DNA of 50,573 bases. Origin: Streptomyces sp. ADI95-17. Lineage in GTDB: Bacteria; Actinomycetota; Actinomycetes; Streptomycetales; Streptomycetaceae. The stretch lies in the NCBI RefSeq assembly GCF_003846175.1, contig NZ_ML123049.1:176425-226997 (forward strand), given 5' to 3'. This document shows positions 33,893-42,639 of the stretch, one piece after another. Below the pieces are notes generated by a model. It saw only the letters and a program-made list of their open reading frames with translations, made no database searches and was not told the DNA's origin. The translations under genes and the position numbers were made by a program. Position 1 is the first letter of the stretch; the number at the start of each line of letters is the position of its first letter.

Positions 33893-34694
33893 GCCCACGG
33901 ACGTGAAGGTGCTGGAAGTCAGCGGTCTGCGGCGCAGCTTCGGCGCGGTCCGGGCCGTGGACGACGTGTCCTTCGCGGTGCCCGAGGGCGGATCCCTCGG
34001 CATCGTCGGGGAATCGGGTTCGGGAAAGACCACGGCGGCCCGGATCATCGTCGGCCTGGAGCGGGCCGACGCGGGCGAGATCCGGGTACGCGGCAGGTCC
34101 CGCACCCCTCGCGTACGCGGTCGCGCACAGCGTCTGGCCCGGGCCCGCGAGGTACAGATGGTCTTCCAGGACCCCTATCTCTCCCTCGACCCGCGAACGA
34201 GCGTCGGGGCGGTGCTGCGGGAAACACTGCGTCTGCACTTCCCGCACATCGACCACGGACGGCGGGTGCGGGAACTGCTCGACCAGGTCGGCCTCGGCAG
34301 CCGAGCCGCCGAGGCGCTGCCCCGTCGGCTCTCCGGCGGCCAGCGCCAGCGGGTGGCCATCGCGCGGGCGCTCGCCGTGGAGCCCGCGGTGCTCGTCCTC
34401 GACGAGGCGGTTGCCGCGCTCGACGTGTCGGTGCAGGCGCAGATCCTCAACCTGCTCGCCGACATCCGGGAACGGACACCGATCGGCTACCTCTTCATCA
34501 CCCACGACCTCGGAGTGGTCCGCTGCGTCACCGACGACGTCATCGTCATGCGCCGCGGCCGCGTCGTCGAGGCGGGCGCGACCGCCGACGTGCTCGGCGG
34601 GCCCCGCCACCCCTACACGCGCCTGCTCATGGATTCCGTGCCGCGCCCCGGCTGGGATCCGGAGAGGATCGCGGCCGCCCGAAGGGCCCTGTGA
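33885..34694 (+). CDS. ABC importer ATPase, DppF-like
   Basis: 269 residues. Walker A GESGSGKTT, Q-loop MVFQDPYLSLDP, signature LSGGQRQRVAIA, Walker B LVLDEAVAALDVS (Ala replacing the usual Pro after DE), and switch His in ITHD. The extension HPYTRLLMDSVPRPGWDP is short and lacks the Cys cluster present in the partner ATPase, a common asymmetry. It overlaps the preceding gene by 8 nt and completes the five-gene importer. Confidence 0.9.
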   Translation: MPEPTDVKVLEVSGLRRSFGAVRAVDDVSFAVPEGGSLGIVGESGSGKTTAARIIVGLERADAGEIRVRGRSRTPRVRGRAQRLARAREVQMVFQDPYLSLDPRTSVGAVLRETLRLHFPHIDHGRRVRELLDQVGLGSRAAEALPRRLSGGQRQRVAIARALAVEPAVLVLDEAVAALDVSVQAQILNLLADIRERTPIGYLFITHDLGVVRCVTDDVIVMRRGRVVEAGATADVLGGPRHPYTRLLMDSVPRPGWDPERIAAARRAL

Positions 34695-34727
34695 CCTTCA
34701 CCCCCGTACCTCCACACGGCCCCACGC

Positions 34728-34746
34728 CCTGCGGACCTCCCGCAGG
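34728..34746 (+). terminator. Short hairpin after the ABC importer
   Basis: CCTGCGG (34728-34734) pairs with CCGCAGG (34740-34746) across five bases, in the 82-nt gap before the third deiminase. It could attenuate read-through. It is small, and co-transcription of the next gene is not excluded. Confidence 0.35.
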
Positions 34747-34776
34747 ACTTCCGTAGCAGACATCAGGAGGCACCAC

Positions 34777-35934
34777 ATGAACGAGAGCACCGCCCGATCG
34801 CACGTGAAACCGGGTCCGAGCAGGCGCGGATTCCTGGTGGCCGCCGGACTGACCGTCGCGGGCACGGCCCTGGCCACGGCGCAGGGAAGGGCCGGTGCCG
34901 AGCCTGCCCGCGCACCCGTCGCCGGCGCCTTCCGGGTCCCCGTCGAGGACGTCCGGCACACCCGTACCTGGATGGCCTGGCCCGACAGCACCGCGATCTG
35001 GAGCGGAGGAAGCCTGGGCGGCGTACAGGCCGACATCGCGCTGATCGCCCGCACCATCGCCAAGTACGAACCGGTCATCATGTGCGCCAACTCCGCGAGC
35101 GCGGCCAGGGCGCGGTCGATGTGCGGCTCCTCGGTCACCGTCCTCGGCTCGATCCCCGTCGACGACTGCTGGGCGCGCGACACCGGCCCGGTCTTCCGTA
35201 CCGACGGCGCAGGCGGCCTCGACGCGGTCGGCCTCAACTTCAACGGCTGGGGCGGCAGGCAGACCCACGGCAAGGACGCACTGGTCGCCGAACGCATCGC
35301 CGCGTACGCCGGTGTGCCGTTCACCCGGGCCGGTTTCGTCGGCGAGGGCGGAGCCGTCGAGCAGGATGGTGCGGGAACCCTGATGGCGACCCGCAGCAGC
35401 CTGCTCAACGGCAACCGGAACCCCGGCATGAAGCAGGGCGACCTGGAGGACGCCATGTGCGACGCATACGGCGCGTCCGAGGTCATCTGGTTCGACGGCG
35501 TGTACGGGCAGGACATCACCGACGACCACGTCGACGCCACCTCACGCTTCCTCGCCGAGGGCGAGGCACTCGTCCAGATGCCGCTCGCGTCGGACAACGA
35601 CGCGTACGCCAAGGACGCGCGCCAACAGCACCGCGTCCTCACCGCGTCGACGACCGCCACCGGCCGGCCGATGGACGTGATGAAACTCCAGGGCCCGGAC
35701 TACGACAGGATCCGGTCCACCGACCCGGACTTCCTGGCCTCCTACGCCAACTACTACCTGTGCAACGGCGCTGTCGTCTGCGGCCAGTTCGGTGATGCCG
35801 CGGCGGACGCGGCGGCGAAGGGCGTACTGGCCCGGCTCCATCCCGGCCGCACCGTCGAGCAGCTGAACATCGACCGGCTGGGCGCGGGAGGCGGCGGCAT
35901 CCACTGCGTCACCCAGCAACAGCCCGTGCCGTAG
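34777..35934 (+). CDS. Agmatine deiminase / peptidyl-arginine deiminase family, Tat-exported
   Basis: 385 residues. The Tat leader is PSRRGFLVAAGLTVAGTALA (residues about 14-33). The mature enzyme starts near VPVEDVRHTRTWMAWPDS. Conserved segments: VDDCWARDTGPVF, LNFNGWGGRQTHG, EGGAVEQDGAGT, NGNRNPGMK, TDDHVDATSRF, and the catalytic Cys at about 377 in GGGGIHCVTQQQP. It resembles the first deiminase in being exported, and both share the QDITDxHVD form rather than the ETDGHVD of the cytosolic enzyme. ATG 34777 follows AGGAGG. It ends the block and is followed by a strong terminator. Its substrate outside the cell could be agmatine or arginine residues in peptides. Confidence 0.88.
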   Translation: MNESTARSHVKPGPSRRGFLVAAGLTVAGTALATAQGRAGAEPARAPVAGAFRVPVEDVRHTRTWMAWPDSTAIWSGGSLGGVQADIALIARTIAKYEPVIMCANSASAARARSMCGSSVTVLGSIPVDDCWARDTGPVFRTDGAGGLDAVGLNFNGWGGRQTHGKDALVAERIAAYAGVPFTRAGFVGEGGAVEQDGAGTLMATRSSLLNGNRNPGMKQGDLEDAMCDAYGASEVIWFDGVYGQDITDDHVDATSRFLAEGEALVQMPLASDNDAYAKDARQQHRVLTASTTATGRPMDVMKLQGPDYDRIRSTDPDFLASYANYYLCNGAVVCGQFGDAAADAAAKGVLARLHPGRTVEQLNIDRLGAGGGGIHCVTQQQPVP

Positions 35935-35968
35935 GCGCGAACGGAGCGCGGAATCCCTGCCTCTGGAA

Positions 35969-35998
35969 CAGTGCCCTGCCCCCGGGGGCAGGGCACTG
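35969..35998 (+). terminator. Strong hairpin terminator after the third deiminase
   Basis: CAGTGCCCTGCCCCC and GGGGGCAGGGCACTG form a perfect inverted repeat with 15-bp arms and no spacer, 34 nt after the stop codon. It marks the end of the deiminase/urease/importer block and may also serve the convergent small gene at 36096. Confidence 0.8.
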
Positions 35999-36095
35999 CC
36001 CGGGCTGCGGGAAGAAGGTGCGCTGTGCGCCGGGCCCGGAGCGGGCGGCAGTGCGTACCGCGACCGGTTGCACCGCGACCGTTCGCACCGTGCTG

Positions 36096-36269
36096 TCAGG
36101 ACCCCTTAACGCGCTTGTTGCGCATCAGGAAGAGACCCGCGGCCGAGGCGATGGCGACGGTACCGGTGCAGACGCTGATGGCGACCTGCTTGCCGCCGTC
36201 GAAGGCGAAGCTGGTGGAGACATTTGCGGCGACGGTTACCACGAGCAGGATCCAGAGCAGGGCCTTCAT
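36096..36269 (-). CDS. Small two-helix membrane protein
   Basis: 57 residues from the ATG at 36267-36269, after AAGGAA. Two hydrophobic segments, ALLWILLVVTVAANVSTSFA and VAISVCTGTVAIASAAGLFL, flank a short FDGGKQ loop; the tail MRNKRVKGS is basic. I recognise no family. It is divergent from the histidine kinase gene and could share its regulation. A longer reading to 36341 exists but lacks a ribosome site. Confidence 0.6.
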   Translation of the reverse strand: MKALLWILLVVTVAANVSTSFAFDGGKQVAISVCTGTVAIASAAGLFLMRNKRVKGS

Positions 36270-36446
36270 GACCGTTCCTTCCATCGAGCGGTGGGGGCCG
36301 ATGCCCCTTGCGGAAACCACGATGCCAGTTCGCGGGGCCACAGATCGAGGGGGCGTTCTACCGGACCCATGGTGTAGCCCGATACACCACGGTCCGGGTG
36401 GCGCACACGCCTTCGCATGTCCTGTCGGTCACCTAATCTGATGGCC

Positions 36447-37613
36447 ATGAGAGAGAGGCTCTGGCTCGCATGGCGGGCGACGCGGCACCTGCTGAGATCG
36501 GCCGGCCTGGCCCTGGCCTCGTTCCTGTTCCTGCCCTTGCTGGCGTTCACCGTGACCGTCACCGTGCTGGTGATCGGCGCGGGCGTCCTGCCCGAAACGG
36601 TCCTGCTGCTGCGCCGGCTCGCCGGAGCCAAACGGCGCGAGGTCGCGAACTGGACGGGGGAGGAGGTCCCCGAGGCGTACGTACCGCTCGTCGGTGACCT
36701 CCCCGTGCGGGTGCGTACGGCGGTCAAGGACCCCGGGACGTACCGCGATCTGAGGTGGCTGGCCGCCCACTTGCTCTACGGCTGGCTGCTGGCGTACGCC
36801 TCGCTGATCGTGTGGATCTTCGGCATTCTGGTGGACGGCGTCTGGTGCTGGGTCCTGGGGCACCGGGCCGTGGTGCTGCCGCTTCTCGGCCGGCTCGCCG
36901 ACTTGGACGCCGCCTGGTCCCGCTCCCTGCTGGACCTCTCGCCCGATGCCCGGCGCAGCGCCGAACTCGCGCACCGTGTAGAGGAGTTGACGGCTACCCG
37001 GGCGGGCGCCATGGCGGCCCACGGCGCCGAACTGCGGCGGATCGAACGCGACTTGCACGACGGTACGCAGGCCCGCCTGGTGGCGCTGTCGATGCGGGTG
37101 GGGCTGGCGCGCAGGGCGTACGACAACAGTCCCGACACAGCCCGCAAGCTGCTCGACGATGCGCAGGACCAGGTGGAGGAGGCCCTCACCGAACTGCGGC
37201 ACGTGGTGCGCGGCATCCATCCGCCGATCCTGACCGACCGCGGGCTCGTCGGTGCGGTACGGGCGCTCGCCGCCGGCAGCGGTCTGGAGGTCGAGGTGAC
37301 CGACGACGGTGTGGAGGGCGGCGCGCGCGCACCGGCCGCGGTCGAAGCGGCGGCGTACTTCTCGGTCGCGGAGGCGCTGACCAACGCCGCCAAGCACAGT
37401 GGATCCCGCCGGGCCCGGGTGGAACTACTGCGCACCCCCGGCTCGTTGAGGATCTCGGTGTGCGACGAGGGCTGCGGCGGAGCCGATGAGAGCGGCGGCA
37501 GTGGGCTGCTCGGCATGCGGCGGCGGATCGCCGCGCTCGACGGCATCGTGCAGGTGTCGAGCCCCGTCGGGGGGCCGACCGCGATCGAAGTGGAGCTTCC
37601 GTGCGTGTGGTGA
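36447..37613 (+). CDS. NarL-type sensor histidine kinase with putative sensor domain
   Basis: 388 residues. The N-terminal third has four hydrophobic helices of the Streptomyces putative-sensor type (LASFLFLPLLAFTVTVTVLV; LLYGWLLAYASLIVWIFGIL), with the cytosolic stretch DLPVRVRTAVKDPGTYRDLR between them. The HisKA_3 box is RIERDLHDGTQARLVALSMR, with the phosphoacceptor His at about 204. The HATPase part has ALTNAAKHSGSRRARV and SGGSGLLGMRRRIAALDG. ATG 36447 or 36441 could start it; neither has a clear ribosome site, and a short or leaderless start is possible. It overlaps the next gene by 13 nt. Confidence 0.9.
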   Translation: MRERLWLAWRATRHLLRSAGLALASFLFLPLLAFTVTVTVLVIGAGVLPETVLLLRRLAGAKRREVANWTGEEVPEAYVPLVGDLPVRVRTAVKDPGTYRDLRWLAAHLLYGWLLAYASLIVWIFGILVDGVWCWVLGHRAVVLPLLGRLADLDAAWSRSLLDLSPDARRSAELAHRVEELTATRAGAMAAHGAELRRIERDLHDGTQARLVALSMRVGLARRAYDNSPDTARKLLDDAQDQVEEALTELRHVVRGIHPPILTDRGLVGAVRALAAGSGLEVEVTDDGVEGGARAPAAVEAAAYFSVAEALTNAAKHSGSRRARVELLRTPGSLRISVCDEGCGGADESGGSGLLGMRRRIAALDGIVQVSSPVGGPTAIEVELPCVW

Positions 37614-38254
37614 TCGCAGAGGACAACGCCCTGTTGCGTGAGGGGCTCGTACTGCTCCTCACCTCCGCCGGGCACGAGGTGGCGGCGGTCGCGGCCAGTG
37701 GCCCGGAAGTGCTGCCCGCCCTGCTGGAGCACCGACCGGACGTGGCCGTACTGGACGTGCGGATGCCGCCGGGGTTCCGGGACGAGGGGCTGCGCGCGGC
37801 GCTCGCCGCGCGCGCGGAGATCCCGGGACTGCCCGTGCTCGTGCTCTCGCAGTACGTCGAGGAGACCTACGCCGCCGAACTGCTGGGCGGCGGGGCGAGT
37901 GGCGTGGGATATCTGCTCAAGGACCGGGTCGGCCGGGTGGACGAGTTCCTCGATGCCCTGGAGCGGGTCTCCTCGGGCGGCACCGCGCTGGACCCGGAGG
38001 TGGTGGCGGAGCTCCTCGCGAAACGCAGGGACGACCCGATCGACTCACTGACCCGGCGCGAGCGCGAGGTGCTCCAGCTGATGGCGGAGGGCAGGGACAA
38101 CGCCACGATCGCGGCCCAACTGGTGGTCACGGAACGGTCGGTGAGCAAGCACATCGGCAATGTGTTCAACAAGCTCGGCCTGCCACCGAGCGACAGCGGA
38201 CACCGCCGGGTCCTGGCGGTCCTCGCCTACCTGAACAAGCGATTCCACACGTGA
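37601..38254 (+). CDS. NarL/LuxR-family response regulator
   Basis: 217 residues from GTG 37601. The receiver has AEDN, the phosphoacceptor Asp at about 52 (VAVLDVRMPP) and the Lys in YLLKDRV. The LuxR-type helix-turn-helix is LTRREREVLQLMAEGRDNAT, then SVSKHIGNVFNKLGL. It overlaps the kinase gene and is its evident partner. The target is unknown. Confidence 0.92.
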   Translation: MRVVIAEDNALLREGLVLLLTSAGHEVAAVAASGPEVLPALLEHRPDVAVLDVRMPPGFRDEGLRAALAARAEIPGLPVLVLSQYVEETYAAELLGGGASGVGYLLKDRVGRVDEFLDALERVSSGGTALDPEVVAELLAKRRDDPIDSLTRREREVLQLMAEGRDNATIAAQLVVTERSVSKHIGNVFNKLGLPPSDSGHRRVLAVLAYLNKRFHT

Positions 38255-38362
38255 AAGATTCATGCCAGACATATGAGCCGCGAGGTACCGTCGGCCGAAG
38301 CCCGGCCCCATACTCGTACTCGGACCTGACGAGTGTCCGTTGCAGCGACGGCGGCAACTGCG

Positions 38363-38974
38363 CTACAGCAACCAGTCGGCGTCACGCGCGATCTTGATGG
38401 CGTCCACCCGGTTCCGGGCGTTGAGCTTGGTCACCGCGGTGGTGAGGTAATTGCGGACGGTGCCGAGGGAGAGTTGGAGATGTCCGGCTATTTCGACAGG
38501 CTCCAGGCCGTCCGCCGCCAGTCGCAGGACCTCGGTCTCGCGGGTGGTCAGCGGGCTCTCCGTACTGTTCCACGCGGAGAGGGCGAGCTGGGAGTCGATC
38601 ACCCGTTTCCCGGCGGCCACGTTCCTTACGGCGGCGGCCAGTTCCTGGGGAGGCGCGTCCTTGAGCAGGAAGCCGGACACCTGCGCGGCGAGTGCCCTGC
38701 GCAGTGCCCCGGGACGGCCGAGGCTGGTGAGGATCAGCACGCGGCACTCCGGGAGCTGCTTGCGCAGCCGCTCGGCGGCGGTCAGCCCGTCGATGCCGGG
38801 GAGGTCGACGTCGATGACGGCGACGTCCGGCTTGTGCAGGAGGGCGCCGTCGAGGATCTCGTCGCCGCGCTCGACCTCGCAGACGACCTCAAGGTCGTCC
38901 TCCAGGTTCAGCAGGGCGACCAGGGCGCCGCGCACCATGTTCATGTCTTCGGCCAGCAGGATGCGGATCGTCAT
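38363..38974 (-). CDS. DesR-like response regulator
   Basis: 203 residues. The receiver has the phosphoacceptor Asp at about 55 (VAVIDVDLPGIDG) and the Lys in FLLKDAPP; the C-terminal LuxR-type helix-turn-helix is LTTRETEVLRLAADGLEPVE, then GTVRNYLTTAVTKLNARNRV. It follows the kinase by 18 nt. It lies at the end of the RiPP gene run, all on the minus strand, and is likely to control that locus; this is inferred from position. Confidence 0.9.
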   Translation of the reverse strand: MTIRILLAEDMNMVRGALVALLNLEDDLEVVCEVERGDEILDGALLHKPDVAVIDVDLPGIDGLTAAERLRKQLPECRVLILTSLGRPGALRRALAAQVSGFLLKDAPPQELAAAVRNVAAGKRVIDSQLALSAWNSTESPLTTRETEVLRLAADGLEPVEIAGHLQLSLGTVRNYLTTAVTKLNARNRVDAIKIARDADWLL

Positions 38975-38992
38975 GATGAAGGTTCTCCCGGG

Positions 38993-40270
38993 TCAGGCGG
39001 CGTGGTCCTGGGCGCCGAACTCGGCGTCGTCGGGGTCGGCGAATCTGCGTGGTGGTCGCGCCGGTGCTTCCGCGACCAGTTCGAAGGTGCCGCCCGGGCC
39101 GCGGGTGATCGTCAGCACGCCGGAGGCGGACTGCAACCGCTCCCGCAGATTGCCCAGACCACTGCCGCTGTGGGGTGACACATCTCGGTACGAGGGATCC
39201 ACACCGTCGTTGGACACGGACAGCCGCACCCGGTCGCCGTCCTGGGTCGCCGCCATGGCGCAGGTACCGGCCCGCGAATGCCGCAGCAGATTGGTCACGG
39301 CCTCGCGCAGTACGGCGGCCAGTACGGAGTCGACCCGCTGGTCGAGCGTGCCCAGCCGGATGTCCACCCGTACCTTGACGTCCGCGGCCTCCAGCAGGGA
39401 CTGGGCCGAACGCATCTCCTGCTCCAGGGACATGCTGCGCAGGCCGCTGGAGACCACGCGCACATCGGCCAGCGACTGGCGGGAGATGATGAGTACGTCG
39501 CTGACCTCCTCAAGGGCGCGCCGCGGATTGGAGGGGATCAGGCGGTGGATCAGCTCGCCCTTCAGCGTGATGGCCGAAAGGCTGTAGCCCAGCAGGTCGT
39601 GGAGGTCGCGGGCGAAGCGCAGCCGTTCCTTGGCCACCGCCAGGCCCGCGAGCTGGCTGCGGGTGTCGTGCAGTGCCTGGATGAGCGCCGCCATGCGGGA
39701 CAGTCCGTAGACCACCAGGCCGGTCAGCAGGGTCGACTGCGCCAGGTAGACGGTCTCCTGGACGGAGAGGTTGTCCAGGGTCGGCGGGATCAGCATGCTC
39801 AGTCCGACCAGGCCGTACGCCGGCCAGGCCCACCGGCTCGGCAGCAGGAGCAGCAGCGAGCCCGCCAGGAAACCGGCCATGGCGCCCCACTGCGAGTGGA
39901 AGGCCGCGATCGGCAGATAGGTCAACAGCGTCTGGGCTCCGAGCGTCAGGCTCCGCTGAAGGACGGGAGCCCTGCGCACGGCGGCGCTCGAATGCCTCAG
40001 CTGGAGAACGAAGATGAGGACCAGGCAGCCGAGTGAGGTCAGTAACGAAGTGGTGGGAAGGTCGGTACCCACCAGGTTGATGACCGTGACGCCCAGGTAG
40101 CTGATCAGCGCGACCGTGAGGATGATGCGGGCCAGCCGGGGTGCCGGAAGCTCCGCGACGTCGGGCGGCTCGCTCGCGGCTCTGCCCGGTGTGGCCGCCG
40201 GCTGAAGGGGATCGATCTCGTCATGACGTGGCATGGTTGTGTGTGTGCGTAGCCTTATCTGTCTCGTCAT
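38993..40270 (-). CDS. DesK-like sensor histidine kinase
   Basis: 425 residues. Five or six membrane helices occupy about 48-200. The HisKA_3 box is RFARDLHDLLGYSLSAITLK, with the phosphoacceptor His at about 223. The HATPase part has REAVTNLLRHSRAGTC and SGSGLGNLRERLQSASG. The DesK family senses membrane state or small hydrophobic molecules. It lies 34 nt after the YcaO fusion gene, so may be co-transcribed with it. Kinase/regulator pairs of this type are frequent in Streptomyces peptide clusters. The start is uncertain: ATG 40268-40270 has no good ribosome site. Confidence 0.88.
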   Translation of the reverse strand: MTRQIRLRTHTTMPRHDEIDPLQPAATPGRAASEPPDVAELPAPRLARIILTVALISYLGVTVINLVGTDLPTTSLLTSLGCLVLIFVLQLRHSSAAVRRAPVLQRSLTLGAQTLLTYLPIAAFHSQWGAMAGFLAGSLLLLLPSRWAWPAYGLVGLSMLIPPTLDNLSVQETVYLAQSTLLTGLVVYGLSRMAALIQALHDTRSQLAGLAVAKERLRFARDLHDLLGYSLSAITLKGELIHRLIPSNPRRALEEVSDVLIISRQSLADVRVVSSGLRSMSLEQEMRSAQSLLEAADVKVRVDIRLGTLDQRVDSVLAAVLREAVTNLLRHSRAGTCAMAATQDGDRVRLSVSNDGVDPSYRDVSPHSGSGLGNLRERLQSASGVLTITRGPGGTFELVAEAPARPPRRFADPDDAEFGAQDHAA

Positions 40271-40304
40271 CGAACTTGAGTACGTTTCCAGAGAGCATAA
40301 AGGG

Positions 40305-42620
40305 CTAGACGAACAGCGGAACCGGGTTTAGTCGTTCGTACTCCGTCGGGCTCGAAAGGTGCCCCAGCGCCACAGGGGCGTCGAAGAGCCGGCCGGGCGC
40401 GAACCGGGGCCAGAAGTGCCGCATCCCCGGCACCATCACCTTGACTACCGGAAGTTCCAGGTCAGGCCTGGTCTGGTCCAGGACCAGCAGTTCCATTCCG
40501 CGCGACCGGACGGCCTCGGTGATCAGGTCGACGTCCTTCCGCAGATCGGTGGTCGGGGTGTACGTCCAGTCCGCCGGACGGCTGGGGCGGGATCCGTCGG
40601 GCCTCAGATACGGCTGATTCGCGGCGGTGGCACGCAGCCACCAGTCCAGCGGCTCGGGGTCGTCGACCCGGTAGCCGGTGCCCTCTGCGGTGACCTCGCC
40701 GACCAGCGGCAGCAGTTGGCCCATCTCGGTCAGCGCTCGGCGCAGCGCGAGCCGCGGGTCGAAGTGCGCGCCGAAGCCGAACACGATGTCCTCGGCCGGT
40801 TTGTCGGTGCGCCGGGAGAGCGCCGCGACCACCGGGATGCCGAAGTCGGAAGTGAGGTCCAGGGCCCACACCTCGCGGCGGACCGAGCGGTAGCCGTCAC
40901 GGAGCCGGTCGATGTACGGCTCCGCGAAGGCGTCGAGGTCGATGGCGGGCCGCCGGGTCCGGTTGTACCACCACTGGGCCACCGCGTCCCGCTCGACCAG
41001 TTCCAAGAAGCCCTGGACCAGGGCGTCCTCGGGGCTGGATCCGGCCGCGTTGCCGTTGGAGTCGGCGAACAGGCCGTCGGGCGAGGGCTCTTCGCTGAAG
41101 TACAGCAGGGCGGTGGGCACCAGGCGCCGGACGCCCTCGGTGAGCGACCAGACCGGGGTCCAGTCGGTGGGCCGGTTCTCGTCGAAGCGCGGCGGCACGT
41201 ACTGGAGCCGGTCGCCCCGCGCGTTTATCTCGTTCCGCTCGTCGAACTGCCGCTCGGAGTACAGCTGGCTCGCGTTCGGGTGCAGCGCCTGCGCGCCCAG
41301 CGCACGGTAGGTGTCGCGGATGACGGACTCGTCACCATGCCGGGTGCCGCTGAAACGCTCCACCGCCTCGCCCAGGGCACTGGTCCGGGCCTCTTCCTCG
41401 CTGAGGCCCTTGCCACCGCTGAGCGAGCGCAGTCCGGCTCGGAGCCCGGCCAGGGTGGGGCTCCGCATGGCGAGATTCTCGCCGGCCACGAAGGCGTCGA
41501 CGAAGTCCGGGCTGCCCGGGGCCCGCCGGATCTCCCGGACGATCCCGGTGACCGGGTCGACCAGCGGGCCGTACCGGCGCAGCATCTCGGCCGGGGTGAG
41601 AGCCCGGTGGCCGTTGAGGCCGAGCACGGTCTTGGGACGCGAGCGCGGTACGAACGGCCGGCCGGCCCGCATCGCCACCAGGCCGGGGTCCCCGCAGGCC
41701 GGGCACTGGGGCAACCGCGCGACCGGGTGCGCGGCAGCGCCCAGCCGGAGGGTGTCCAGTATGTTCACGGAGTTCTGGGTGTCGTTGCGCACGCCCGCCA
41801 GCCACTTGGCGGCTTCGAGCACGGCCAGTTGCACGGTCAGGGACCGGCCTGCCGGGAGGGTGGCCGCAGGGCGCGGCGGCGGTCCGGACAGGCCGAGGTT
41901 CCGCCGAAGCGGCTCCTCGGAGTGCCGGTGGCCGCGCAGCCGGGTGGCCAGACAGTGCCAGCACGGGCCGTTGCCGGGCTGGAAGACCGGGCCGATCCAG
42001 GCTGCGGTGGAGCCGAGCCCGGCCAGCAGCCAGGGCCGCCCGGCCGCACGGTGCTCGGCGTCGATCTCGTGCAGTTGCGGGGAGAGGTAGTCCTCGCACA
42101 GGACGAGGGTCAGGTCCGCCTCCCCGCCGGGTGCGGTGAGGGCGAGCCCCGAGGAACGGCAGGCGTCCAGGAGCTCATTCCGGTCCATGCCGGGTGGCGT
42201 GACCACGCGCAGGGTGCGCTGTGCCAGTTCGCCGGGGACCCGGCCGCCGTCGAGGCCGGCCAGGTCCCAGTACGCCTCGGCCGCAAGGTCGGGGCGGGAA
42301 CCGTCGGATGCCCCGGCTGCGCCGGCCGGGCGCAGCCGGAGCAGCCCGGAGGCGTCGAGGGCACGCAGGGACGCGTGCACCTCTGCCGGGGTCAGCGACG
42401 GGGCCGCCCCGCGTACGACGGCTGCCGGACTGCGGCTGCCGTCCAGCAACGGGACGAGGACCTCCGCGGGTGGGCCGTGCAGTGCCGTGACGCCGCGATG
42501 GGAGACGAGGTAGGCGGCCTCCCCGGGAACGAGGGTCGCGTGCAGGTGGCTCTTGAAGCCGAGCCGCGTCCCGTCATCCCCTCCGGACGACACGGTGTGT
42601 TCTGCGTCCCGCTGAGTCAT
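40305..42620 (-). CDS. Azoline-forming cyclodehydratase: E1-like/YcaO fusion
   Basis: 771 residues. The N terminus (about 20-95) resembles a RiPP recognition element winged helix (LHATLVPGEAAYLVSHRGVT, then a LLDGSRSPAAVV-like helix). An E1/ThiF-like domain follows, with two Cys pairs that fit a zinc site: PCWHCLATRL and LPQCPACGDP. From about 360 comes the YcaO domain, with ATP-binding stretches GKGLSEEEARTSALGEAVER and SSPEDALVQGFLELVERDAV. It ends NPVPLFV, similar to the Pro-rich C terminus important in TOMM YcaO enzymes. These fusions bind a precursor leader peptide and turn Cys/Ser/Thr into azoline rings using ATP. No flavin dehydrogenase gene is nearby, so products may stay as azolines or be oxidised by an enzyme encoded elsewhere. 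Confidence 0.92.
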   Translation of the reverse strand: MTQRDAEHTVSSGGDDGTRLGFKSHLHATLVPGEAAYLVSHRGVTALHGPPAEVLVPLLDGSRSPAAVVRGAAPSLTPAEVHASLRALDASGLLRLRPAGAAGASDGSRPDLAAEAYWDLAGLDGGRVPGELAQRTLRVVTPPGMDRNELLDACRSSGLALTAPGGEADLTLVLCEDYLSPQLHEIDAEHRAAGRPWLLAGLGSTAAWIGPVFQPGNGPCWHCLATRLRGHRHSEEPLRRNLGLSGPPPRPAATLPAGRSLTVQLAVLEAAKWLAGVRNDTQNSVNILDTLRLGAAAHPVARLPQCPACGDPGLVAMRAGRPFVPRSRPKTVLGLNGHRALTPAEMLRRYGPLVDPVTGIVREIRRAPGSPDFVDAFVAGENLAMRSPTLAGLRAGLRSLSGGKGLSEEEARTSALGEAVERFSGTRHGDESVIRDTYRALGAQALHPNASQLYSERQFDERNEINARGDRLQYVPPRFDENRPTDWTPVWSLTEGVRRLVPTALLYFSEEPSPDGLFADSNGNAAGSSPEDALVQGFLELVERDAVAQWWYNRTRRPAIDLDAFAEPYIDRLRDGYRSVRREVWALDLTSDFGIPVVAALSRRTDKPAEDIVFGFGAHFDPRLALRRALTEMGQLLPLVGEVTAEGTGYRVDDPEPLDWWLRATAANQPYLRPDGSRPSRPADWTYTPTTDLRKDVDLITEAVRSRGMELLVLDQTRPDLELPVVKVMVPGMRHFWPRFAPGRLFDAPVALGHLSSPTEYERLNPVPLFV

Positions 42621-42639
42621 GGGGCCCCCGTCCGGATCT

